Assembly: GCA_958450365.1 (NCBI GenBank)
Contig: CAUEEP010000887.1
Location: 434,001 to 498,000 of the forward strand
DNA: 64,000 bases
Reading direction: 5' to 3'
Origin: Mesorhabditis belari
Lineage: Eukaryota; Nematoda; Chromadorea; Rhabditida; Rhabditidae
Numbering within the stretch: the stretch's first letter is position 1; the number at the start of each line of letters is the position of its first letter. The notes under the pieces were generated by a model. The model did not search any database. It worked only from the letters and a program-made list of their open reading frames with translations, and was not told the origin of the DNA. Shown in pieces: positions 12,405 to 25,200 of the stretch. A program made the translations under genes and the position numbers.

Positions 12405-13736
12405 ATATATGTCGTAGCCGCTAACGAAATTCAGCCGCTAACGAATGATTCGTTAACGGCTAGCCGCTAACGAATGAAATTTTTCGCTAGCCGTTTACGA
12501 ATGATTCGTTAGCGGCTAGCCGTTTACGAATGATTCGTTAACGGCTAGCCGATTACGAATGAAATTTTTTCACTAGATGTGTACGAAATCTTTGTACCCT
12601 AAAGTCGCGAGTATAATTTCTGTAATTTACATTTAAAGGGCTCTGATGGAAAATTTTCTTCGTTCTTTAATTTTTATTGTTTTTTTGTTTTTTTTTCATT
12701 TTTTATTTTACTAACTTTTTTTTCATTTTAGATACGATGAGGAGAAAGTCGTACACCGCCGAAACGAAGCTCGAAGCGGTCAAATTTGCGAGAAAATTTG
12801 GAACGAACGCGGCTGCGATCGAATTTGAAGTCGCCGAACAGATGATTTACCGCTGGAAACAAGCTGAGCCGGCACTGATGACTTCACCAAAAAATAATCG
12901 AGCTTTCCGAGGATTGAGGGCAAAATGGCCGGATGTGGAGAAAGATCTGAAGGCATGGGTTCTGGAGAGGCGATTCACCGATGCTCATTTTCAAGCGCAA
13001 GACTCTTCCTAAAGGAATTTTTCCCGGTGTGATCATCAAAGCTAATCCGACAGGGTGGATGAATTCGGACTTGATCAAGGAGTGGATCGATGAAATTTGG
13101 TTGCGAAGAGCAAATCCGGTGGCCAAATCCGAAGAATCAGTGCTCGTGTTGGACTCAGCTCGCTGTCACTTAACCGATAATGTCAAGGCTGAAATTCAGC
13201 AACACTCGAAGCTGGCTGTGATTCCAGGAGGGCTAACTCGATTTCTACAACCGCTTGACATCAGCGTCAATAAGCCATTCTGAAATTGGGTCAATATGTT
13301 GCGGTCAATATGTCAATATGTTGCGAACGCGTATCAAATTCTGAAAAAGCGAACGCATATACTAACGACGAAAAAATACGATGAAATTGTGAACATATTG
13401 ACAACAATGTCATAACAACAATGTTATAAATGTTAAATGTTATAAATTTTATTTCACTCGTTGTGATTAGTTTGCTGATTTGCGTTTTGCATAAATAGTT
13501 TGAAATCAAAGACTAATTTGAATTGAGCCATGTTCGCAGAAGCCGATTACAAATCGTGCACGGCTAGCAAAAAAATTTCATTCGTAATCGGCTAGCCGCT
13601 GACGAATCATTCGTTAACGGCTAGCCGTTAACGAATGATTCGTCAGCGGCTAGCCGTTAACGAATGATTCGTCAGCGGCTAGCCGTTAACGAATGATTCG
13701 TTAGCGGCTGAATTTCGTTAGCGGCTACGACATATA
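12405..13736 (+). mobile_element. Internally deleted pogo/Tigger-like DNA transposon
   Basis: The element is bounded by long terminal inverted repeats beginning TATGTCGTAGCCGCTAACG, each followed by several internal copies of GCTAGCCGTTAACGAATGAT. It sits in a TATATA context compatible with TA target duplication. Inside is a two-part transposase: a psq/CENP-B-type helix-turn-helix at 12737 (MRRKSYTAETKLEAVKFARK...) and a DDE_1-type C-terminal half at about 12981-13283 with LDSARCH and LQPLD motifs. The two halves are in different frames and the centre of the catalytic domain is missing, so the copy cannot encode an intact enzyme. Confidence 0.85.
12737..13283 (+). pseudogene. pogo/Tigger-like transposase remnant
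   Basis: The N-terminal ~80 residues form a psq-type HTH (SYTAETKLEAVKFARKFG..., then AEQMIYRWK). The frame ends at 13012. The catalytic C-terminal part continues in another frame (GIFPGVIIKANPTGWMNS... SVLVLDSARCHLTDN... LTRFLQPLDISVNKPF). Families of this kind have roughly 400-500 aa, so about half the protein, including the first catalytic Asp region, is deleted. It lies inside the element at 12405-13736. Confidence 0.8.
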
Positions 13737-13739
13737 TAA

Positions 13740-14891
13740 TATTTATTCAGTTGAATAGCGACAAAACAAAATCACAATAATCACCCGGGACACCACTCAA
13801 AACACACCCAAAAGATAAATGGATACCTCAAGAAAGAATCACAGAGCAGTCAAATCAATTGCCGAAATCATTGCCAATTGCCGTGAATTGTCGAAATTGC
13901 GGCTTTAAATCTAGCGAAGGTGGAAATATCACGAACACGAGGGGATAAAATGTTCCAGAATTTAATAACTCGATTAAAAAAGAAACTTTGGGGGCTATTC
14001 AAAAAGAAATCCTCCTCTTTCCTCCTCTTTTCTTTAAGAAAATTCAAATTCCTCACCACTTTCTAGCCATTTTTGCCTCATTTTCTTTCTTTCTTTCTTT
14101 GTCAATTCATTTATTTCCCAATTTCATATATTTCCCTTCTCCCGTTTTGTTTTCTTTTCAATCTCTTTGTTTTCTTTTCAATCCTACTATGGTGGATCTC
14201 TTTTACATCTCTTTCTTTTCTCTTTTCTTCTGATTCGTCAAAACAAAAAAAAGGGAAACATCGTTGGCGACAAATTTCTCGACAAATTTCCCACACAAAA
14301 CGAAGGGGAACATCTGTGTGATTCGTTTTCGCTTTCGATTTTCGAGAAGCTTTGAGATTTTCTTCAGAATTTTCTTCAGAAACGGCTCATTGAATAGTTG
14401 ATTTGATTATGGTCTTTATTCTCTTTATTTTATTTATTTAAAACTTGCCCTAATACATTATGATCTATCTTATTTAGCTTTTGATAAGCTTTATCTTTTT
14501 CAAATTCAACTGGAACAAAGATCTTTTTGAAACAAAGATCTGAAGCAAAGATTTGAATCAAAGATTTGAAGCAAAGATCTGAAGCAAAGATCTGAATCAA
14601 AGATCTGAAGCAAAGATTTGAATCAAAGATCTGAATCAAAGATTTGAATCAAAGATTTGAATCAAAGATCTGAATCAAAGATCTGAAACAAAGATCTGAA
14701 TCAAAGATCTGAATCAAAGATTTGAATCAAAGATTTGAATCAAAGATCTGAAGCAAAGATCTGAAGCAAAGATCTGAAGCAAAGATCTGAATCAAAGATC
14801 CGAAGCAAAGATCTGAAGCAAAGATCTGAAGCAAATCAAAAATCTGAAACAAATCAAATCACAGATCGACTACAAGTTTTTCTTGAAAAAC
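13740..14891. repeat. AT-rich spacer followed by an AATCAAAGATCTG satellite
   Basis: No exon is recognised. The first part contains pyrimidine-rich DNA giving hydrophobic spurious ORFs. From about 14525 to 14860 there is a 13-bp GAATCAAAGATCT / GAAGCAAAGATCT array. Confidence 0.8.
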
Positions 14892-17222
14892 GAATTTTTG
14901 TCAAATATTTGTGAAAAGTGAGATTTGGATGAGTCAAAAGTGTCAGAATCTCTTGAAATTAATGAGAAATTTGGGGATTATTGTCTCCTTTCCTTCTCGA
15001 CATGACACCCCACTTTGATCTCATCTCCGACTCTTTTTAAGCGAACATTTTTGTTTTCCTTTTTCCTTTCAACTCAATCCACCAATCGCATTGTAATCGA
15101 GAATTTAAAAGATTTCAAAACTTTGAGCGCTTATAACTTTTGACAGAGGGCTCCATCTCAAAAACGGAAAGCACATTCGGAATTAGCATGAAATACTGCA
15201 TCAAATCATCGAATAACATTTGGCATTTGGCCACGAAATCCAGTTGAAATTCCCTTTTGAATTAAGAACGATAACTCAAAAAAGTCAAGAACTCAATTAT
15301 TCAATGAAAATCTCGTATTTTCACTCGAGAACTACTCGAATCGTTTCCCAATTTTACTTAGCTGAGCAGCACAAATCATTTTTTTTCTTGTATTGTAACC
15401 CAATGGGCCTTGGGAAATGTGGTTATAAACTCTGATTTATGAAATCCCATACAGAACTTTGAGCGCTTATAACTTTTGACAGAGTGCTCCATCTCAAAAA
15501 CTGAAAGCAGATTCAGAATCAGCATGAAATTCTGCGTCGAATGGTCTATGGCTCATATCATTTCTATCATCAGATCCAGTTGAAATTCCCTTGTAGAAAA
15601 GTGTACTCACCTTTTAGCTGTTCAATCAAGTTGTTTATATTATAAAATGCTCAAATGTGTAGTTTATTTAGCATTTACTTAAAGGGGGGTATTAATCGCG
15701 GGCGGGTGACGATAAAAATTTTTTACGGCAACCACCTGTTTTTTTATTTTAATATCGCTGATTTTATTATAAAAAGAATAAAAATCACCCGGCTAGAGTG
15801 ATTTGATGGGTTTACAAATTTTTGGAGACACTGCAAGGCTTGGAAAAAAACAAGATCGTCACTCATCAGACACCTCAGCTAAAAGGCACCTATTTGAGAA
15901 AACTAAAACCATAAGCGACCACAAATGAAAAACGATCTAATTGTGTCAATCAAAGCGCTGAAGACGTCCTACGATGGAGGAGATCCAGTCACTTTTGGTG
16001 AAGATGCGCTGGAAATTGATAAGATAGGAAGCCGATTTGTACTGCTGTACTTGAGCCGAACTGCTGTACTTGAGCGAAGATGAAAGTGAGCAAGAGGAAG
16101 AATTATAGATTAACAATTTATTTTTATTACTTTTTGTGCTTTTTATTTTGTTTTTAAATTTATCTGCAATTAAAACTCAATCGATCTAGACTGTGCTGAT
16201 GAGTGACGATCTTGTTTTTCTCCAAGCCTTGCAGTGTCTCCAAAAATTTGTAAACCCATCAAATCACTCTAGCCGGGTGATTTTTATTCTTTTTATAATA
16301 AAATCAGCGATATTAAAATAAAAAAACAGGTGATTGCCGTAAAAAAAATTTTTATCGTCACCCGCCCGCGATTAATACCCCCCTTTAAGTAAATGCTAAA
16401 TAAACTACACATTTGAGCATTTTATAATATAAGCAACTTGATTAAACAGCTAAAAGATGAGTACACTTTTCTACAAGGGAATTTCAACTGGATCTGATGA
16501 TAGAAATGATATGAGCCATAGACCATTCGACGCAGAATTTCATGCTGATTCTGAATCTGCTTTCAGTTTTCGAGATGGAGCACTCTGTCAAAAGTTATAA
16601 GCGCTCAAAGTTCTGTATGGGATTTCATAAATCAGAGTTTATAACCACATTTCCCAAGGCCCATTGGGTTACAATACAAGAAAAAAAATGATTTGTGCTG
16701 CTCAGCTAAGTAAAATTGGGAAACGATTCGAGTAGTTCTCGAGTGAAAATACGAGATTTTCATTGAATAATTGAGTTCTTGACTTTTTTGAGTTATCGTT
16801 CTTAATTCAAAAGGGAATTTCAACTGGATTTCGTGGCCAAATGCCAAATGTTATTCGATGATTTGATGCAGTATTTCATGCTAATTCCGAATGTGCTTTC
16901 CGTTTTTGAGATGGAGCCCTCTGTCAAAAGTTATAAGCGCTCAAAGTTTTGAAATCTTTTAAATCTCGATTACAATGCGATTGGTGGATTGAGTTGAAAG
17001 TAAAAAGGAAAACAAAAATGTTCGTTTAGAAAGAGTCGGAGATGAGATCAAAGTGGGGTGTCATTTCGAGAAGAAAAAGAGAAAAAGAAACAGAGACAGA
17101 GACAATAAGACAGAGACAATAAGACAATAAAGACAATCCCCAAATTTCTCATTAATTTCAAGAGATTCTGACACTTTTGACTCATCCAAATCTCACTTTT
17201 CACAAATATTTGACAAAAATTC
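14892..17222. repeat. 2.3-kb near-perfect palindrome with a transposon-like centre
   Basis: The left arm (about 14892-15877) and right arm (about 16197-17222) are reverse complements over about 1 kb with few differences; the same 71-aa open frame occurs on opposite strands at 15220-15435 and 16632-16847. The right arm differs mainly by a short GAGACAATAAGACA microsatellite insertion. The inner arms carry TIR-like sequence (GGGGGGTATTAATCGCGGGC) suggesting a DNA transposon, and the ~320-bp loop contains an unrecognised short coding-like remnant (SIKALKTSYDGG...; SEDESEQEEEL). Each outer arm holds two copies of the TTTGAGCGCTTATAACTTTT module found beside the tRNA-like repeats. Confidence 0.9.
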
Positions 17223-17400
17223 TATTTTTTTATTGACTGTTTGCTTAAATTTGAATAAAATTCGATACTTTGGCATCATTGAATTCTAGATTTTCTGGAT
17301 TTTGGCTTTTTTTTTCTTATTAAGCTAAATTATAAAGAATTTCGTGTCAAATCCTTTTCATCTTCTTTCTTTTGGTTTCTTTTAGCTTTCATTTTACAAC

Positions 17401-17925
17401 TACCGTAAATACTGTAATAGTACCCCACCCCCATAATGACGGTGCGGAGTGTCGCGTAGTCTAGCTTTGACCGAGTTTTTCTCGACACTGGTTTATGCTA
17501 CAATGCGCGCTTAGGTATCAAAAAATAGCCCTAAATTTCAGCTATTTTTTGATACCAAAGATAATGACGGTGCGGAGTGTCGCGTAGTCTAGCTTTGAAC
17601 GAGTTTTTCTCGACACTGGTTTATGATAGAGTGCTCGTTTAAATATCAAAAAATAGCTGAAATTCAGGGCTATTTTTTGATATTTAAACGAGCATTGTAG
17701 CTTAAACCAGTGTCGAGAAAAACGCGTTCAAAGCTAGACTACGCAACACTCCGCACCGTCATTATCTTTGGTATCAAAAAATAGCTGAAATTTAGGGCTA
17801 TTTTTTGATACCAAAGACGCATTTTTTGAAAGTACGGACGCTTTGAAAAAAATGAAATACTAAAAAGCTTTTGCGACTACGCGACTGTACGAGGGGGGCG
17901 GGGTACTATTACAGTATTTACGGTA
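17401..17925. mobile_element. MITE of the TACCGTAAATACTGTAATAG family, copy 1
   Basis: Terminal inverted repeats TACCGTAAATACTGTAATAG / CTATTACAGTATTTACGGTA enclose a fold-back interior with repeated ATCAAAAAATAGCTGAAATT and TGACGGTGCGGAGTGTCGCG blocks. The target duplication is TA. There is no coding capacity. A pyrimidine CTTTCT tract follows to about 18027. Confidence 0.9.
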
Positions 17926-18344
17926 GTTTATCTTTATCTTTCTCTTTCTCTTTCGCTTCCTCTTCCTCTTTCTCTTCCTCTTCCTCTTCCTCTTTCTCTT
18001 TCCCTTTCTCTTCCTCTTTATCTTTCTCTTTTCTTTAAATCTTTTTTTTAAATCATTCAAATGAAATTCAAATTTCAAATCGAATTCGAAATTTTCTTTT
18101 TTCTGATTTCAGATCAAAAGCACAACGAGAATTCGAAAATCGATGCTTTTTCTAAGAATTTTCTCATCAAAACCCGTATTTTCGGCTATATGAAGAGTGA
18201 TTTTCTGGAATAAATCACACAAAAATCGATTCTAAAGCAGATTAAAAAGCAAATTAAATCCTTTTGAAAATGAAGGATCAGCCAAATGGCGGAGAATTCA
18301 CCGGATGGCATTCCGAAAAGAGGCAAGAGAAAGAAAAGCGAAAT

Positions 18345-19101
18345 AGATATATGATGTGTCCGATTTAGATTTCCGTCCGATTTAGATTACAGTCTATATC
18401 GGACGTCCGATTTAGATTGAATCTAAATCGGACGTCTTATATAGATTGAACAATAATATAAACATGTTTAATATATGTTCTTAAGCGTTTTTGCAATTTT
18501 CTGCGCTTTTCAAGGAAATTTTATTGTCTTTTTCTGAAAAGAAAACCCAACTATGAAATAATTTATTAGCGTTAACAGAATAGATGCAAAATTACAACAT
18601 ATAACAACAAAAAACTAACAACAACAACGAACGAGTTAAAAATTTCTATTTATTTTTGCAGCTTAGGCTATTGTGACATCTTGAATTGCAGAGTTGTGAC
18701 ATTGTGACATCTTGAATTCTTTGTGGCATCTTGAACATGCTATTGTGACATCTTGAATTCTTTGAAAAGCGCAGAAAATTGCAAAAAAACGCTTAAGAAC
18801 ATATATTAAGCACGTTTATTATTGTTCGATCTGTATCGGACGTCCGATATAGACTGTAATCAATAAAAGACCTTTGAAAAAATGCAGAAAACTACAGAAA
18901 ACGCTTAAGAACATATATTAAGCATGTTTATATTATTGTTCAATCTATACAGGACGTATTATTGTTCAATCTATATAAGATTTAGATTGAATCTAAATCG
19001 GACGTCCGATATAGACTGTAATCTAAATCGGACGTCCGCGATAAGTTCAATATAAATCGGACGTCCGATTTAGATTGAATCTAAATCGGACACAACATAT
19101 A
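18345..19101. mobile_element. Fold-back element with GTGTCCGATTTAGATT ends
   Basis: The ends read TATATGATGTGTCCGATT and AATCGGACACAACATATA. The interior holds many direct and inverted GGACGTCCGATTTAGATT words and two inverted copies of ACGCTTAAGAACATATATTA. A TA target duplication is likely. No transposase is visible. Confidence 0.8.
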
Positions 19102-19242
19102 AATAAAGCTGAGATTTCGAAATGGAAATGATAAAAAAATGATAGAAAATGATAGAAAAATGACTTTTATAAGCCTCTATAATGAATTAGACTTTTAGAA
19201 TCTTTAAAATCTTTAGAAAACTTAAACTTAAACTCTTTTTAG

Positions 19243-22200
19243 GCGATTGTGCGGCCCGTTGTCTCGTCTCGAAGTTTTTCTCCTTTTCTCTTGTTTTATT
19301 TTATTTCTTTCATTGTCGGGTCTTCTTTTAATATGGCTACTCTGGTTTCAAGGATATAGAATATTCAATGAAGGTCAGTTATTTCTAAATTACTTTAAAA
19401 AGAAAGCTAAATGCTTACAACGGGAACAGAAAAGCGAAGTTATCGCTTTCACTGTCACATCGGAAAGGAAACCAAAACCTTTCCTTTAAAGGAACCAATC
19501 GCTAGATTGCTTTTCGAAAACTAGCCGAGAAATGGCTAATTTCCTTCAAAAGTGTCAAGTATTCTTTAGAGAATTGTAGTCCTAAATCTCAGCTGCATTT
19601 CTCTACGAAAAGCATTTTGATTCGATTTATAGAACTCATTTTACAAGCGCTTGAATGAGGGCTAGTCGAGCAAAATAGGAACCAAATATGAACCAAATAG
19701 GAAACAAATCGGAGCCAACTGGGAACAAAATAGGAACCAAATAGGAACCAAAAAGGAAACAAATAGGAAACAAATAGGAACCAAAAAGGAACCAACTCGA
19801 AACCAAAATAGAAACCAAAATAGAAACCAAATAGGAACCAAATAGAAACCAAATATGAACCAAACAGGAACCAAATAGCAACCAAATAACCAACTGGGAA
19901 CCAAATAGGAGCCAACTGGGAACCAAAAAGAAAACAAAATAGGAACCAAAAAGGAACCAAATAGAAACCAAACAGGAACCAAAATAGGAACCAAATAGAA
20001 ACCAAAAAGGAAACAAAATAGGGACCAAATAGGAGCCAACTGGAAACCAAATGGGAACCAAAATAGGAACCAAAATAGGAACCAAATAGGAACCAAATAG
20101 GAACCAAAATAGGAACCAAATAGGAACCAAATAGGAACCAAATAGAAACCAAATAGGAACCAAATAGGAACCAAATAGAAACCAAATATGAGCCCCAATT
20201 TCCGAATTTCTCCGAATCTGTCATTTGGCTAATTTTCTATAAAAAATTATTTTCAGAAAAGTTTGTTTCAGCCAAATTTGTGGTAATTTTGTTGAAAAAA
20301 AATTGTTTTTAATAAATCCAATTTTGAAGTTAAACAGTAATGTTGCTCGTAGCACAAACTTTTGCTCCATCATGATCTAAATAAAAAATATAAGCATTTT
20401 TGAATAAAATAAACAACAACCAAAATGGCTGATACAATGAAATCTATGAAATAAATATAAAAAAAAAACGAAATTTTCATCTTTTCTAAAGTAACTGCAA
20501 GCTCTTTTCGAATAGAAATAGTCAAAAATGATGATTTTCTTTAGGTTTACCTATCTACGCTCCACCGCGAAACGCATTGGATCGAACAGCGAAAAATCAT
20601 CAACAAGTTGTGTGCACGAGTCGAGAATGCGTACGGATTGCTGGATTTTTGGCTGAAAATCTTAACGACAAGGTCAGCAGCTCAGCGTTTTTTTATGGGA
20701 TTATGTTTTATGGGATTTTATGGCATTTTATGGGATCGATTCAAATCGATTACAAAAGAGTTTTTAAATTTGGCTTTGTTTTGAAAAGAATTGTAACTGC
20801 TGAGAGGCTAAGTATTTGCTAAGGTTTTGGAAAGCTTATGCTAATGATTTGTTAATGATTTGTTAATGATTTGCTACCGTAAATACTGTAATAGTACCCC
20901 ACCCCCATAATGACGGTGCGGAGTGTCGCGTAGTCTAGCTTTGGCCGAGTTTTTCTCGACACTGGTTTATGATAGAGTGCTCGTTTAAATATCAAAAAAT
21001 AGCTGAAATTCAGGGCTATTTTTTGATATTTAAACGAGCATTGTAGCTTAAACCAGTGTCGAGAAAAACTCGTTCAAAGCTAGACTACGCAACACTCCGC
21101 ACCGTCATTATCTTTGGTATCAAAAAATAGCTGAAATTTAGGGCTATTTTTTGATACCAAAGACGCATTTTTTGAAAGTATGGGTGCTTTGAAAAAAATG
21201 AAATACTAAAAAACTTTTGCGACGACGCGACTGTACGAGGGCGGGTGGGGTACTATTACAGTATTTACGGTAAGTATTTGCTAAGTATTGGTAGTCATTT
21301 CTAAATCATTTCCTAATCATGCTGAGATTCTAAGTATTAGCTAAGCTTTTGCAAAGCTTGTGCTAATCATTTGCTAATCATTTGCTAATCAGTTGCTAAT
21401 CATTTGCTAATCATTTGCTAATCATTTCCGAATCATTTTCATGATTAGCATGATTAGGAAGCTTTTGCAAAGCTTGTGCTAATCATTTCCTAATCATTTC
21501 CGAATCATTTCCTAATCATGCTGAGATTCTAAGTATTCGCTAAGCTTGTGCTAATCATTTCCTAATCATTTCCTAAGCGAAGATTCTTTTACAAGCCATT
21601 TATTCAAATCATTTATTCAAAGCTTCTCTTCCAGATTGATCCATGCGATGATTTTTATGAGTTCGCTTGTGGACACTATGGAGTGAATCGGAATCTACCG
21701 GCGAGTAAACCCCTTCGGCACACAATCAGCGATGTACAGGGAAGACTCAATAAACAAGTTCGATCGATTTTAGAGGTGAGTGAATGCCTTTTGCTTGAAT
21801 ATAAGAGTTGTACAAAATTTTTTTTAGGCAGAAAACTCGCCAAACGATAAACCGTGGGATCGACTCGCGAAGGGCTACTACAAGAAGTGTTTGGATGAAG
21901 GTGAGGGGATTGCTATGCTCGGAAATGTTTAAAGCCTGATGGCTAGAGTAGGATCAGCTGTATACTATTTCCAACACCAAAGCTAAAGCCTTACCCTAAC
22001 CAAGAGGCCAGTCTAGAGCAGTCTAGGGCAGTCTAGACCAGTCTAGAGCAGTCTAGAGCAGTCTAGGCCAGTCTAGAGCGGTCTAGAGCTGCTTTAGATC
22101 AGTCTAGAGCAGTCTAGACCAGTCTAGACCAGTCTAAAGCAACTCTAGAGCAGTCTAGACCAGTCTAGAGTAGTCTAGGGCAGTCTAGACCAGTCTAGAG

Positions 22201-25200
22201 CAGTCTAGAGCTGCTTTAGACCAGTCTAGAGCAGTCTAGAGCTGCTTTAGACCAGTCTAGACCAGTCTAAAGCAGCTCTAGACCAGTCTAGACCAGTCTA
22301 AATAAGAATAGAAGATTTCCAGATGAACTCGACAAATCGGGTCTTCGCGCGATCAAAGAAGTTCTCGATTGGGTGGGAGGATGGCCGACATTAGACGGGA
22401 CAAAGTACGATTTAAGTGTCATTTCAGAAACCCGATCTTGTCTAGTCTGGCAAAACGCTGGTAAACACATTTCTAGTTCTGAATCAAGGCAATAATATAA
22501 AGTTCAAGTGACTCTAGGCTCCATGATCAATGCTATGATCTGTCTATGATCAATGCTCAGATCTATGTACAGTTTTCTAGATGGAAACCGTGGTCTCGCA
22601 GCTGGGAACGCCAGCTGGCTTTTATCATGAATCGAACGGGCGTGAACGCGGTTTTGCTTGAGTTGGCCGTCACGCACGATCCCGGGAACAGCAGTCGCTC
22701 AGTGATCGAGGTACGGTAGGCAAAAATGGTAGCCGTCTTGGCAGATTGGCAGAAAAATGGCACTCGAAAAGTGCACTGAAAAGCTGGAGAACTTTTTCAT
22801 CCTTTTTCTACAGCTATCAGGAATAAACCAATCAAACCGCAGTTGATTGAGGAACCAATCAAACTCCAGCTAGGTTCTAGGCCAATTCTGTCCAGAGTTA
22901 GAGCCGGAATCAGGTCGAGAGTCAGTCCAGTCTTGATTTTTTCAGTTTTGAACATGATTTTGATAGATTTTATTTCAAAATCTTCAGCTCGATCAACCAA
23001 AATGGGGAATCGGCTCGCGATGGCCGTATCTGATGGGCGCCGATGATCCAACAGTGAAAAATTACACGTGGTTAATGATACAAACGGCTATGGCTTTGGG
23101 TAGATTTTGTAAAGTCGAATTTTCATTGGAAACCTCTTTACTCAGGTGCCACTCGAGAACAGGCAGAAAAGGACATGTTTGAGGCGATGGAGCTGGAGAT
23201 GAAACTCGTCAATTTCTCAGCCGAAGAGCATGTGATTTGCGTTGTTGTATCTAGGAAAATTGATGGTTTAGGTTCGACGCGATCCCGATCGAGGCAACAA
23301 TCGATATCAGCTGAAAGAGCTCAAGCAACATTTCCCGCATGTGAGTTGTTAAGTTTTGATCTTGGAGATCGGAGATCTTGGAGATCGGAGATCTTGGGAC
23401 GATCTTGGGAGATCTTTCGGAGATCTTAGGACGTACAGAATCGTTTAAAAAGAAGTTAAAGCAAATATTCATCATTTGATATCAGATCGTGATAAGAATT
23501 ATCGAAATTTGAACAACGTAGGACGTCCAGAATAGAATTTAAAGCAAATTATTGTATTCAGGATAAGATGTCAGACTATAGCACTGGCAGACTATAGCAC
23601 TGGCAGACTATCGCAGTGTTAGACTGTAGCACTGTCAGACTATCGCAGTGTCAGACTGTCAGCCGTTAGACTGCCAGACGTTAGACTGTCAGCCGTTAGA
23701 CTGGCAGACGTTAGACTGCCAGACGTTAGACTGTCAGACGTTAGACTGTAGCATACTGTAGCATACTATAGCATACTTAAAGCACAGCATCATCCTGTCA
23801 ATGTTATTTGTCATTTGCTCATTTCGACGATTACTATACCAATTTATAGATAGCTGCTCTATTGCTTGATCTTTAGTTTGTCTATATTTTGATTCTAGGT
23901 CGATTTGAGTGGCTATATCGAGGAAGTGTTCAGCGATTTGGTGCAATTAAGCGAGAATGACACGGTGATCATCCGAGAAGTCGATTATTTCAAAGGAATC
24001 CAAGTAAGGAGGGGAAAGATTACGATAGATTATAGCTCTTTTTAGCACATTCTCCGCGAAACGAACGAGCGAGTGATCGCCAATTACATCTCATGGCGGA
24101 TTGTACAGGTGAGTGAAGTTTAGCGGTACTGTAGGGGAGATTAAGGGTTACGGTAACGAAAGAGTAGCTAGATTAGTGGCTACAATAGATGAGAAAGATA
24201 GGATTACTGTAGCTTGAAGGCTCAGGGGTTAGGGACGAAAGAGTAGCTAGATTAGTGGCTACAATGGCTAAGAAAGATAGGATTACTGTAGCTTGAAGGC
24301 TGATGGGTTACGGTAACGAAAAAGTAGCTAGATTAGTGGCTACAATAGATGAGAAAGATAGGATTACTGTAGCTTGAAGGCTCATGGGTTACGGTAACGA
24401 AAAAGTAGCTAGATTAGTGGCTACAATAGATGAGAAAGATAGGATTACTGTAGCTTGAAGGCTCAGGGGTTAGGGACGAAAGAGTAGCTAGATTAGTGGC
24501 TACAATAGATAAGAAAGGTAGGATTACTGTAGCTTGAAGGCTCATGGGTTACTCATGGGTAAGAAAGCTAAGAGCACTGTGCGCAGAAAGCTAAGAGCGC
24601 TTAAAGACCTATAGGCTACGGTAGATGGGAAAGCCAAGATAGATTTCTTTGGCCTGAAGACCCTGGGGATTACGGTAACTAACTATAAGACAAGACTACT
24701 GTAGCTAGTAAGTATCCCCAAAACTATCGTATCTCTTTCCAGGGTTTCTCCCCGTTTCTCCCGCCGATCACTCGTGAACCATTCTATCAATTCAAAGCGA
24801 ATCAAACTGGGATCTTCAATTCACCGCCACCGGATCGGTTTGAATTTTTGAATTAAAACCTCAAACCCGAAATTCTTAGCTGGGAAGACTGTGTGACTCT
24901 GTCAGTGATCATGCTTGATATGCCAGTCGGGAAACTTTTCGTTGAGAATTTCTTCGAACAAGAGAAAGCGCTAGCAAAGGTGAGAATCTAAAATTGAAAC
25001 TTTTAAAAGCGTTTAACCCTAGATGACTGAATTGACGCACTATTTGAAGAGTGAATTCATGAAACAACTGAGAATTCTTGATTGGATGGATGAAGCGACG
25101 AGGAAGAGAGCGATCAACAAGGTCGGATTTTAAGAGTTTACAGTAGCCTGTAAGCGGGCTAGATCACGCAAGAGGCCGAGCCTTGAACAATGCTAGAACT

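Noticed and set aside
18113..18213. Exon-like reading QKHNENSKIDAFSKNFLIKT after a GATTTCAG acceptor
   Set aside because: Its incoming phase (one base) does not fit the preceding candidate exon (two bases), and no partner exon was found. Kept only as a possibility.
18270..18355. Alternative first NEP exon (MKDQPNGGEFTGWH... or MAENSPDGIPKRG...)
   Set aside because: The only in-phase donor lies inside the terminal repeat of the inserted element (18356), and before the insertion no GT donor would have existed. The 1.9-3.1 kb exons fit better.
19589..20224. Three overlapping 175-211 aa FGSYLVPIWF-type frames that look like a membrane protein
   Set aside because: Translations of the AAATAGGAACC satellite in all three minus-strand frames.
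23175..23429. 84-aa plus-strand frame over NEP exon 23146-23231
   Set aside because: It reads through an intron. The phase-consistent model splices at CAT|gtgatt and resumes at 23272.
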